From: an uncultured Oscillibacter sp. | GTDB lineage: Bacteria; Bacillota; Clostridia; Oscillospirales; Oscillospiraceae | NCBI GenBank assembly: GCA_910585165.1 | Contig: CAJUBX010000054.1 | Location: 1 to 16,174 of the forward strand | Direction of reading: 5' to 3' | DNA: 16,174 nt | Part shown: piece by piece, positions 7,354 through 14,561 of the stretch | How the letters are laid out: every line of letters starts with the position of its first letter | Position numbering within the stretch: position 1 is the stretch's first letter | Position numbers and translations under genes: made by a program | The notes under the pieces: model-generated | Seen by the model: the letters and a program-made list of their open reading frames with translations, nothing else | What the model was told of the DNA's origin: nothing | The model's database searches: none

Positions 7354-10300
7354 ATGAAATCGCGAATCCTCCGCCGGGCCGGGGCGCTGCTGCTGGCGCT
7401 GACCCTGGCCTGCTCCCTGCTGACCCTCCCCGCCGCCGCCGAGGAGGAGGGGGAAGCCCTCCTCCCCGCCGCCGAGGGAGATACTGGAGATACCGGAGAT
7501 ACCGGGAGCACCGGGGATACCGGAGGCACCGGGGATATCGAAGACACCGAAGACACACAGGCCACCCCCCTCCCCGAAATCACCGTAACGCTGGACCGGG
7601 AGGACGGCGTTTCCCTTCCCCTTGACGGCGGCTCCGTCACCCTCCGGGCCGAAGTGACCGCCCCGGAGGGCGTGGACACGTCCCTCCGGTGGAGCCTTTC
7701 CGACAGCGGCAAGAGCAAGGCCCGGGTGAATTACGATTCCTACCGCTCGGAGACCGCCGCCGTCACCCTCACCGGAAACGCCAAGGCCGGGGACGAGTTT
7801 ACGGTCATCGCCACCTCCGTGGCAAACCCCAGCGCCTACGCGGTCTGCGCTTTCCGGGTGACAGGCCCCCTGCCTCCCGCGGTTTCCGACGTGCGGATCA
7901 CCACCCCCGCCACCTTCGACGGGCGGAACTATGTGGACCTGGGATCGGACAACGCGGTTACGCTTACCGCCGCCGTCTCCCCCTCCGGCGTTTCCGAGGA
8001 GGACGGGCGGGTCACCTGGTCCTCCAGCGATACCTCCGTCGCCCGGGTGGACCCCAACACCGGGCGGGTCACCGGCATTGCCCCCGGCGAGGCCACCATC
8101 ACCGCCCGGGCGGGGGAGAAGTTTGACGAGCGGGGAATCGAGGTCTCCGGCCTCCGCCTCAGCTATGTGAAAAAGTCCTCCTCCGGCGGCAGGGGCGAGA
8201 CCATCTCCTTGTCCGAGGATGATGTGGTGGATATCTACCAGTACCGGGATATCAGTGTGGTTTTCAAGGCTTACGGCAACGCCCGGAACAAGAACATCAC
8301 CTGGGAGAGCTCCAACAACACCGTGGCCCAGGTTCTCTCGGGCCGGGTCACCGCCCACTATCCCGGCGACAACGTCATCATCACCGCCACCGCCGACGGT
8401 ACCAACTGCCAGGCCAGCTTCAAGGTCCGGGTCTCCGAGGACGTGGCCGAGGCCATCAGCATCGACATGGGCTCCGATCCCTCCTACTCCTTCTCCGGCC
8501 TTCTGGGCCAGCTGAACAGCCGTTCCCTGGACAAGACCGGGGACCCTCTGGAGTGCGTCTACAGCCTGAAGGTCTCCACGAAAAACGGCGTGCTTTACTA
8601 CAAGTTCTCCTCCCCCGACACCCCGGGCCACGGCGTGGGCGGCACGGAGCGGTATTACTACCAGCCCACAGGCCAGCAGATGGCCCTGCGGGACGTGAGC
8701 TTCGTCCCCCTGCCGGGCTTTGACGGCACCGCCGTGGTGGACTACAACGCCGTTTCCACCAACGGGACCACCTTCGCCGGGACCATCCGCATCGAGGCGG
8801 AGGCCACCGGGGACGTCAGCTATTCCACCGCCATCGACCGGCCTGTTGACTTCGCGGCGGAGCATTTCTCCGCCGTCTGCAAGGGCCGCACCGGGCGGGC
8901 CATCGCCTACGTCACCTTCGGCCTGCCCTCCGCCAGCCGGGGCGTGCTCTATGTCAACTACAGCCCTGCCGGGCTCTACTCCCCCCGGGTGGACACCAAT
9001 ACCCGCTATTACGCCACCAGCACGCCCTCCATCGACTCCATCACCTTTGTCCCGGCGGAGGGCTACTCCGGCGACGTGGAGATTCCCTACCGCTGCACCG
9101 ACAGCTCCGGCGCGTCCTACAGCGGCGTCGTCTCCGTCCGGGTCTACGGAGCGGACAGCAGGGAAAGCGGCGACGTGGAGTACTCCATCGGCCAGAACCA
9201 GCGCAAAACCCTGGTCAGCGCCGACTTCAACGACGTGTGCCAGGACGCCACCGGGCGGAACCTGGACTACATCCGCTTCACCGATCTTCCCTCCTCCCGG
9301 GCCGGAACGCTGTACCTGAACTACTCCAGCAATTCCGAGACGGAGGTCTCCACCAGCCGGGACTACTTCCGCAGCTCCTCCCCCCGGATTTCCAGCATCA
9401 CCTTCGTTCCCGAGTCGGACTACAGCGGCTCCGTCACCATCCCCTTCACGGGGACCGATACCAGCGGGACTGCCTTCCACGCCGACCTGGTGATCCACGT
9501 GGATGACGACGAGGGAATCGTCCATTACAGCGCTCCGAAAAACCAGTCCGTGGATTTCGCCTCCGGGGACTTCAACGCCGCCAGCCGCCGCATCACCGGG
9601 CAGACGCTGGACAGCGTCCGCTTCACCCGCCTTCCCGCCTCCAGCGCCGGAATTCTCTATTATAACTACTCCGGCTCCTCCAGCTCCCGGGTCTCCACCG
9701 GAACGGACTACTTCCGCAGCGGCTCCCCCTCCCTCTCCAACATCACCTTCGTCCCCGCCAAGAGCTACGCCGGAACCGTCTCCATCCCCTTCACGGGCTA
9801 TGACGAGGATGGCGAGCGCTTCACCGGAACCGTCTCCATCGACGTGGGGGGCGGCGGCCGGACCATTTCCTACCGTGTCTCCGCCAATTCCTTTGTCCGG
9901 TTCAGCGCCTCGGACTTTGCCTCCGCCTGCCGCAGCGCCACGGGGGACAGCCTGAACTATGTTCGCTTTGAGCTGCCCGCCTCCCGCTATGGAACCCTGT
10001 ACCACCAGTACAGCGCTTCCAGCCGCACCGGAAACAGCGTCAGCGCCTCCACCGGCTATTACTACTCCGGCGGCAGCCGCCTGATTGGCGACGTGGGCTT
10101 CGCCGCCTCCTCCGCCTCTGGAACCGTCTCCTTTGGCTACACCGGATACAGCAACGGCGGGGATACCTTCCGCGGCACGGTGGAGATTACCGTCTCCGCC
10201 GCCGCTTCCGCCGTCTCCGCCATCCGCTATACCGGGAGTTCCGCCGCCGCTATTCCCTTCCGCGCCCAGGACTTCCAGAACCTCTGCCAATCGGCCCTGG

Positions 10301-11103
10301 GGAATTCCCTGTCCTATGTCCAGTTCGCCTCCCTGCCCGCCTCCGGCCGCCTCTACCAGAATTACGGCGGCCCCGCCCGGACGGGCTACGGCGTCAATGC
10401 GGGCGTCCGCTACGGCGTTCAGGAGCTGGGGGAAATCAGCTTCGTGCCCAAGGCGGAGCTCCAAGGGACGGTTTCCATCCCCTTCACCGCCTATGACGCC
10501 CAGGGCGGCAGCTGCTCCGGCACGGTGGAGATTCAGCTTTCCAACAGCTTTTGCTACGCCTCCTTCGCCGACACCGCCTCCGGCTGGGACTGGGCGAAGC
10601 CCTCCATCGAGTTCCTCCGCCAAAGCGGCGTCGCCAACGGGTATGGCGACAACACCTACCGCCCCGGCCAGTCCATCAGCCGGGGAGAGTTCACCCTGAT
10701 GATCTGCCGGGCCTTCCAGTTTTCTACCGGCGGCTCCTCCGGCTTCCCGGACGTGCCCGCAAGCAGCGCCTACGCCGGGGCCGTGGCCGCCGCCAGGCAG
10801 CTTGGCATCGTCCAGGGGAACAACGGCCTTTTCCAGCCCAAGCAGCCCATCACCCGGCAAAGCGCCATGACCATGATCTGCCGGGCCATCGAGGCGGCGG
10901 GGCAGTCCCTGCCTGCGGCGGACACAGGCATTCTCGCCTCCTACGCCGACGGCTACCAGGTTTCCTCCTACGCCCGGTCCTCCGTGGCCGCCCTGGTCCA
11001 GATGGGAGCCGTCCGGGGCAACAGCTCCTCCCGCCTGAATCCCGGCGCGGCCATCAGCCGGGCGGAGATGGCGGTCATCCTGCACCGGGTTCTGACCCGC
11101 TGA
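7354..11103 (+). CDS. Secreted multi-module protein: Big_2-like, six cadherin-like modules, C-terminal SLH
   Basis: This 1249-residue surface protein starts at an ATG ten bases after AAAAAGGAG. Residues 1-29 are a signal peptide (MKSRILRRAG, hydrophobic core, cut near PAAA). A short Gly-Asp-Thr triplet tract occupies 42-68. Three Big_2-type Ig-like domains follow (about 73-169, 175-262, 266-362), the second with the typical VTWSSSD...VTGIAPGEATITA pattern. Six related modules of about 115 residues span 365-1065, each with an LPxS-GxLY-NY core and a FVP-x(3)-Y-x-G-x-V-x-IPF core; they recall bacterial cadherin/tandem-95 folds. Three SLH repeats close the protein (about 1068-1249), with motifs SRGE, TRQS and SRAE. 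The anchor is thus C-terminal, opposite to the other SLH protein. No enzyme motif was seen. It is probably a wall-attached adhesin or scaffold whose ligand is unknown. The next gene starts 16 bp downstream. Confidence 0.9.
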   Translation: MKSRILRRAGALLLALTLACSLLTLPAAAEEEGEALLPAAEGDTGDTGDTGSTGDTGGTGDIEDTEDTQATPLPEITVTLDREDGVSLPLDGGSVTLRAEVTAPEGVDTSLRWSLSDSGKSKARVNYDSYRSETAAVTLTGNAKAGDEFTVIATSVANPSAYAVCAFRVTGPLPPAVSDVRITTPATFDGRNYVDLGSDNAVTLTAAVSPSGVSEEDGRVTWSSSDTSVARVDPNTGRVTGIAPGEATITARAGEKFDERGIEVSGLRLSYVKKSSSGGRGETISLSEDDVVDIYQYRDISVVFKAYGNARNKNITWESSNNTVAQVLSGRVTAHYPGDNVIITATADGTNCQASFKVRVSEDVAEAISIDMGSDPSYSFSGLLGQLNSRSLDKTGDPLECVYSLKVSTKNGVLYYKFSSPDTPGHGVGGTERYYYQPTGQQMALRDVSFVPLPGFDGTAVVDYNAVSTNGTTFAGTIRIEAEATGDVSYSTAIDRPVDFAAEHFSAVCKGRTGRAIAYVTFGLPSASRGVLYVNYSPAGLYSPRVDTNTRYYATSTPSIDSITFVPAEGYSGDVEIPYRCTDSSGASYSGVVSVRVYGADSRESGDVEYSIGQNQRKTLVSADFNDVCQDATGRNLDYIRFTDLPSSRAGTLYLNYSSNSETEVSTSRDYFRSSSPRISSITFVPESDYSGSVTIPFTGTDTSGTAFHADLVIHVDDDEGIVHYSAPKNQSVDFASGDFNAASRRITGQTLDSVRFTRLPASSAGILYYNYSGSSSSRVSTGTDYFRSGSPSLSNITFVPAKSYAGTVSIPFTGYDEDGERFTGTVSIDVGGGGRTISYRVSANSFVRFSASDFASACRSATGDSLNYVRFELPASRYGTLYHQYSASSRTGNSVSASTGYYYSGGSRLIGDVGFAASSASGTVSFGYTGYSNGGDTFRGTVEITVSAAASAVSAIRYTGSSAAAIPFRAQDFQNLCQSALGNSLSYVQFASLPASGRLYQNYGGPARTGYGVNAGVRYGVQELGEISFVPKAELQGTVSIPFTAYDAQGGSCSGTVEIQLSNSFCYASFADTASGWDWAKPSIEFLRQSGVANGYGDNTYRPGQSISRGEFTLMICRAFQFSTGGSSGFPDVPASSAYAGAVAAARQLGIVQGNNGLFQPKQPITRQSAMTMICRAIEAAGQSLPAADTGILASYADGYQVSSYARSSVAALVQMGAVRGNSSSRLNPGAAISRAEMAVILHRVLTR
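7477..7557 (+). repeat. 9-bp tandem repeat encoding Gly-Asp-Thr triplets
   Basis: Nine consecutive 9-bp units encode GDT, GDT, GDT, GST, GDT, GGT, GDI, EDT and EDT directly after the signal peptide. The Gly-x-Thr spacing resembles a very short collagen-like tract, and the later units drift from Gly to Glu. The tract is a likely flexible stalk and could vary in copy number by slippage without breaking the frame. Confidence 0.75.
8446..10548 (+). repeat. Six tandem ~115-residue protein modules
   Basis: Module starts are near 8446, 8812, 9169, 9514, 9856 and 10210. Shared core features are an initial Tyr-Ser strand, DF then C/A-x(3)-TG, a GTLYxNY-like strand and a final IPFTGYD-like strand. Modules three and four are the closest pair: both carry DYFRS and IPFTG cores at matching places. 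This suggests growth by intragenic duplication. The fourth position of the DF..C segment is Ala in module four rather than Cys. Confidence 0.8.
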
Positions 11104-11119
11104 CAAGGAGGCTTCCGGC

Positions 11120-11812
11120 ATGGCATTCTTTAAATCCCTCTTTAAACGGGAAGAACCCGTCTCCAGCATTCCGCCGGACGATTTCCCCGACCTCTACAAC
11201 GGCATGAAGGCGGAGGTTCTCACCCCCGCCAACGCCCTGATTTTCGTGGGCCGCATCCGCCTCTCCGGCGCCTCCCAGGTGGACGTTCTGGGGGAGACCG
11301 GGGGATTCCTTCCCCGGGCGGTGTACGGCCAGCCGGTGAAGCTCCGCTGCTTCCAGCGGGATGGGGATACCTTCACCCTCACCGGCGCCGTGGGACCCAA
11401 CGATCCCAAATTCTGGCGGATTGAGAAGCTGAAATCCCTGCAAAACAGCGAAAGCCGCAGCTTTTTCCGCCAGAACATCGGGGTGGAGGGGCAGATTTTC
11501 TCCGACGCGGGGCAGAAATATTCCTGCAAGGTGCTGGATATCAGCGCCGGAGGCGCGCGGATTTTGAGCGCGAAGCTCTTTCAGCTGGAGTCCAGCTTTC
11601 ATCTGGAGGCGTCCTTCCTCCCCACGGAGGAGCCCTTTGCCCTCACCTGCCGGGTGAAACGGACCACGGTCCGGGCCGAGACGGCCAGCCCTATGAAAAA
11701 GTACGAGTACGGCTGCCAGTTTGTGGATGTTCCCCCCCGGGAGCAGGAGCGGCTGCTCCAGGTCATCTTTACCCTTCAGCGGAAGGTTCTCCAGGCCCGA
11801 CGGGACCAGTAA
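11120..11812 (+). CDS. Second PilZ domain protein, paralogue of the 1637-2233 gene product
   Basis: This 230-residue protein has a beta-rich N-terminal half (about 25-100) and a PilZ domain (about 110-222). The c-di-GMP signatures are RSFFR at 113-117 and DISAGG at 140-145, both intact. It shares PTEEP (168-172), a late FVD (201-203) and a final FTLQ with the other PilZ protein, which has PTEEP at 143-147, FVD and FSLQ, so the two are probably an old duplication. The first ten residues (MAFFKSLFKR) could form a short amphipathic membrane-binding helix; the other PilZ protein lacks this. AAGGAGG at 11105-11111, eight bases before the ATG, supports the start. The gene is the last before a strong terminator and lies 16 bp after the SLH gene, so c-di-GMP control of the surface proteins or their export is plausible but unproven. 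Confidence 0.85.
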   Translation: MAFFKSLFKREEPVSSIPPDDFPDLYNGMKAEVLTPANALIFVGRIRLSGASQVDVLGETGGFLPRAVYGQPVKLRCFQRDGDTFTLTGAVGPNDPKFWRIEKLKSLQNSESRSFFRQNIGVEGQIFSDAGQKYSCKVLDISAGGARILSAKLFQLESSFHLEASFLPTEEPFALTCRVKRTTVRAETASPMKKYEYGCQFVDVPPREQERLLQVIFTLQRKVLQARRDQ

Positions 11813-11826
11813 GGCCAACCATGCAG

Positions 11827-11861
11827 AAAAGAGGAAGCGGCGTATGCCGCTTCCTCTTTTT
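11827..11861 (+). terminator. Strong intrinsic terminator after the second PilZ gene
   Basis: Fifteen-base perfectly complementary arms (11827-11841 and 11846-11860) enclose a four-base GTAT loop and run into a T5 tract. The A-rich start of the left arm makes it plausible on the opposite strand as well. It ends the six-gene + strand unit. It is the clearest terminator in the window. Confidence 0.92.
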
Positions 11862-11906
11862 CCGCCCGCTTTTAAATCCCCTAAAATCTGGAAATACTGG
11901 ACTGGG
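11862..11906 (+). promoter_or_regulatory. Possible weak promoter for the Clp-like ATPase gene
   Basis: This short AT-richer gap follows the terminator. TAAAAT at 11882-11887 matches a -10 hexamer in five of six places. The -35 position at standard spacing (near 11859-11864) is poor and falls in the terminator tail. A promoter is expected here because transcription upstream should stop, but the sequence support is weak. Confidence 0.3.
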
Positions 11907-11915
11907 AAAAGGAGG
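11907..11915 (+). promoter_or_regulatory. Ribosome binding site of the Clp-like ATPase gene
   Basis: AAAAGGAGG lies seven bases before the ATG at 11923. It supports this start, and so the assignment of the unusual ~110-residue N-terminal region to the protein. Confidence 0.85.
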
Positions 11916-11922
11916 CTGATTC

Positions 11923-13350
11923 ATGAACGTCGCATTTTCCCAATTCTGCGCCGCCGGGCCGGAGCTCCGGGAGGCTCTGCGCCGCCGCATCGACGGCCTG
12001 GGGGAGCAGGGGCAGGGCTATGAGTTTCCCGGCTGCCGGATGCCGGAGGGCTGCGTTCCCCGGCAGGCCGTCCTGGGATTTTTAAAGCGGGACCGGGGGT
12101 ATCTCCTCTACTGGCGTCCCGCCCTGGCCTACCGGGGACGAAGCCCGGTGCTCTCCGCCCTGTTCGCCCGGAGCGTCTGGCGCTTCGACAGCTACGAGGC
12201 CCTGTCCGCCCGCCTGGCCTCCCTCCGGCGGGAGGTGGAGGAGCCTGTCCTCCGGCCCTTCCGCCCTCCCGTACTGTCCGGGCGACCCCCTGCCGCCCCT
12301 CCGTCCCCCGCTCCCGCCTCCCCCTGGCCCCCGCTTTACCGCAGGCTCCGGGAGGAGCTTGAAAAAGAGGTCCTGGGCCAGCCCCGGGCGGTGGAGGCCG
12401 CCGCCTTCCGGCTCTACAGCCATGTGGAAAAGCGGAACCCGGCCCGGCCCTTGTCCCTGATTTTCCACGGCCCCACGGGCGTTGGAAAATCGGAGCTTGG
12501 AAAGGCCCTGGCCCCGGCGCTGGGGCGCTGCTGCGGGCGGCGGTACGCCTTTGTCTGGACGGAGCTGAACACCTTTACCGAGGCCCACTGCGTCCACCGC
12601 CTCACCGGCGCGCCGCCGGGCTACGTGGGCTATGAGGACCAGCCCGTCTTCGAGGCGGTGCGTCAGAACCCCTTCACCGTCTTTATGTTCGACGAGCTGG
12701 AAAAGGCCCATCCGGAGGTGCTGAAGGTCTTCATGTCCATTCTGGACGAGGGCCGCTGCACCGCCCGCAAGGCCGACGAGAAGGGGGAGAGGGAGCTGGA
12801 TTTCCGCCGCTGCGTTCTGGTCTTCACCACTAACGCGGACCTCACGGCGGCGGGAGACCGTCCTCTGGGCTTTTCCGAGGGCCCCTCCGCTCCCCGGAAG
12901 CGCCCGGCGGAGCCGGAACGGGAGCCCGCCGCCCCGGCGGAGCTGGCGGAGCGGCTTTTCCGGGAAAACGAGGAAGCACGCCGCCGCATGGTGCGGCTGG
13001 GCGTGCTTCCGGAAATCGCGGGCCGCTTCGGCGGCATTATCGGCTTTCAGTCCCTGGACGGGGAGGCCCGGCAGGCCGTCACCGTCAAGCAGATTCGCTC
13101 TCTTGGCCGGGAGTACGGCCTGGACATCGTCCAGGTGTCCCCGGACACCGCCCGGGCGCTGACCCCGGAGGGGGCCCACTCCGTCCGGTCCTCCGCCTGT
13201 GTGCTGGAGGGACTGCTGTCCCCCCTGCTGGCGGCGGCCTCCGGCGGCGCGGCCTGCCGCCTCACGGGACTGCCGGGAAATCTCCGGCTATTGCCGGCTT
13301 ATTCCCAGTCCAGCTCCACCACCGCGTTGGCGTCCTCGTCCAGCTTGTAG
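11923..13350 (+). CDS. Single-ring Clp/Hsp100-type AAA+ ATPase with novel N-terminal region
   Basis: This 475-residue cytosolic protein has one AAA+ module like the second ring (D2) of ClpA/ClpB/ClpC. Visible parts are Walker A GPTGVGKS (183-190), the APPGYVGYED pore-loop segment (230-239), Walker B VFMFDE (253-258) followed by LEKAHPEV, sensor-1 N304 in FTTNAD, and a likely arginine finger R368 in AGRF. These families use ATP to thread proteins through a hexamer pore. The tripeptide LGF (315-317) sits eight residues after TTNAD, where ClpA has IGL and ClpC has VGF for docking ClpP. A Pro/Arg/Glu-rich stretch (about 321-340) follows. The sensor-2 GAR is GAH (417-419). Residues 1-110 match no Clp N domain I know, and a Pro-rich linker (about 111-138) joins them to the ATPase. 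The last ~17 residues lie in DNA also coding for the convergent gene. Substrate is unknown. Confidence 0.88.
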   Translation: MNVAFSQFCAAGPELREALRRRIDGLGEQGQGYEFPGCRMPEGCVPRQAVLGFLKRDRGYLLYWRPALAYRGRSPVLSALFARSVWRFDSYEALSARLASLRREVEEPVLRPFRPPVLSGRPPAAPPSPAPASPWPPLYRRLREELEKEVLGQPRAVEAAAFRLYSHVEKRNPARPLSLIFHGPTGVGKSELGKALAPALGRCCGRRYAFVWTELNTFTEAHCVHRLTGAPPGYVGYEDQPVFEAVRQNPFTVFMFDELEKAHPEVLKVFMSILDEGRCTARKADEKGERELDFRRCVLVFTTNADLTAAGDRPLGFSEGPSAPRKRPAEPEREPAAPAELAERLFRENEEARRRMVRLGVLPEIAGRFGGIIGFQSLDGEARQAVTVKQIRSLGREYGLDIVQVSPDTARALTPEGAHSVRSSACVLEGLLSPLLAAASGGAACRLTGLPGNLRLLPAYSQSSSTTALASSSSL

Positions 13351-14525
13351 AGCTTCCCGTCACTGGATAGGAAGTAGCTTCCGGCAAACTGGTTGCCCTG
13401 GCCGTAGATATTCACCCGCATGCAGACCGCCCCGGCGATGCGGACGGAGCCCTCCTGGGGAATCAGATCGTAATCCTCCATAGAATCGCCCGGCAGTCCC
13501 AGCTTGGAGGGATGGATGGCCTCCAGGTCCGACAGGCCCCGTCTCTGGGCGGCAGGAGCGGAGGTTTCCGGCTTCGGGTCGTGAACCCGGCCCTCCGGCA
13601 TATCCAACAGCACGGAGCAATTGCTCCCCTCCCAGCTCAGAAGCAGGGAGTGTACCCCTCCGCCGGAGCCGTCCTCCCCTTTGGGAGCGTTTCGCGCCAG
13701 CTGAACGGAGCCCCGCTCCCCGTATTCCTCCGGCGGGTCGATGCGCAGCAGCGTCTCGTCCACTACGGAGAAGCCCGCGTCCTCGGTGATCATCAGCGCC
13801 GCATAGGCGGAAATCAGACTCTTGGGGTTTTGCAGTCCCTCATAGCGGTAGAGAATTTTGGTAAAGCCCGGCTCCTCCTCCGCCTGGGCGGCGGCGTCCT
13901 CTTTCCCGCCGTCCTCTTCGGAGTCCGCCTCTCCCTCCTTCCCGGCGTCCTTTTCCGGCTCCGGGGCGGGTTCCGGCTCTGCCGGGGGCTCCGGCGGGAC
14001 CTCCTCCTGATACACCAGCACCTCGTCCCCGGTCACCGGCAGGGCGGTGATGGGAACCTCATTCAGGAGATACTGCATGGGAATGGGGATGGGCTCCGGC
14101 GGAGCTTCCTCCTCCTCCCCGCCGCCCTTCAGGAAGAAGAAGGCTCCGGCGCCGGCAGCCGCAAGCAGCACGGGAAGGAGAATCAGCAGCAGCTTTTTCT
14201 TCCCCTTCTTCTTTCCTCCGGCGTCTGCGCCCTCCTCCCCCTCCAAAGCTTTGGAGGCGGCCTTCGCCGCGGCCTTGGCCTTTTTCTCCTGGGCCTTCTG
14301 GGCGGCAAGCTGGGCTTTCTTCGTGGCCTGCTCCGCTTTTTTGGTGTGCTTGGCCACTTTCTGCTCGGCGCGCCTGGCCGCCTGGGCGGCTTTTTTTTCG
14401 TCCTTCGCCGCCTGCTTCTGCTTGGCCGCCTCGGCCTTTTTCCCGGCGATCTCCACCTGCTTGGCGGCCTTCGCCGCCCTGCGTTCGGCCTTCTGGATGA
14501 TTTTATCAGCCTTATCCTGTTTCAA
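13299..14525 (-). CDS. Single-pass membrane protein with Ala/Lys-rich cytoplasmic N-terminus
   Basis: I do not recognise a named family for this 408-residue protein. Residues 1-96 are almost all Ala, Lys, Gln, Glu and Arg and should form a long basic helix or coiled coil, similar in composition to histone-H1-like or TolA-like tracts. A basic cluster (GGKKKGKKK, 103-111) precedes one membrane helix at 112-132. The positive-inside rule puts the Ala/Lys part in the cytoplasm. An acidic Pro/Glu-rich linker (about 136-218) leads to a mixed alpha/beta domain outside (about 220-408) with no motif I know. The start is TTG at 14525: an in-frame stop lies five codons upstream, and AGGAGAG precedes it by seven bases. 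The FtsA-like gene ends 36 bp upstream, so the pair is probably co-transcribed and may work together at the membrane. Confidence 0.85.
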   Translation of the reverse strand: MKQDKADKIIQKAERRAAKAAKQVEIAGKKAEAAKQKQAAKDEKKAAQAARRAEQKVAKHTKKAEQATKKAQLAAQKAQEKKAKAAAKAASKALEGEEGADAGGKKKGKKKLLLILLPVLLAAAGAGAFFFLKGGGEEEEAPPEPIPIPMQYLLNEVPITALPVTGDEVLVYQEEVPPEPPAEPEPAPEPEKDAGKEGEADSEEDGGKEDAAAQAEEEPGFTKILYRYEGLQNPKSLISAYAALMITEDAGFSVVDETLLRIDPPEEYGERGSVQLARNAPKGEDGSGGGVHSLLLSWEGSNCSVLLDMPEGRVHDPKPETSAPAAQRRGLSDLEAIHPSKLGLPGDSMEDYDLIPQEGSVRIAGAVCMRVNIYGQGNQFAGSYFLSSDGKLYKLDEDANAVVELDWE

Positions 14526-14532
14526 CGCTTCA

Positions 14533-14539
14533 CTCTCCT
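14533..14539 (-). promoter_or_regulatory. Ribosome binding site that selects a TTG start
   Basis: Read on the minus strand this is AGGAGAG, seven bases before the TTG at 14525-14523. There is no in-frame ATG or GTG between the upstream stop and this TTG, so the site decides a rare start codon. Weak initiation could keep the membrane protein below the level of its partner. Confidence 0.75.
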
Positions 14540-14561
14540 AGCTATACTCACGGGGCCCGCC

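Noticed and set aside
7210..11169. A 1319-codon open frame on the minus strand opposite the second SLH gene
   Set aside because: Same pattern: no domain, low complexity, and it lies fully across a clear SLH/Big_2 gene and the intergenic hairpin.
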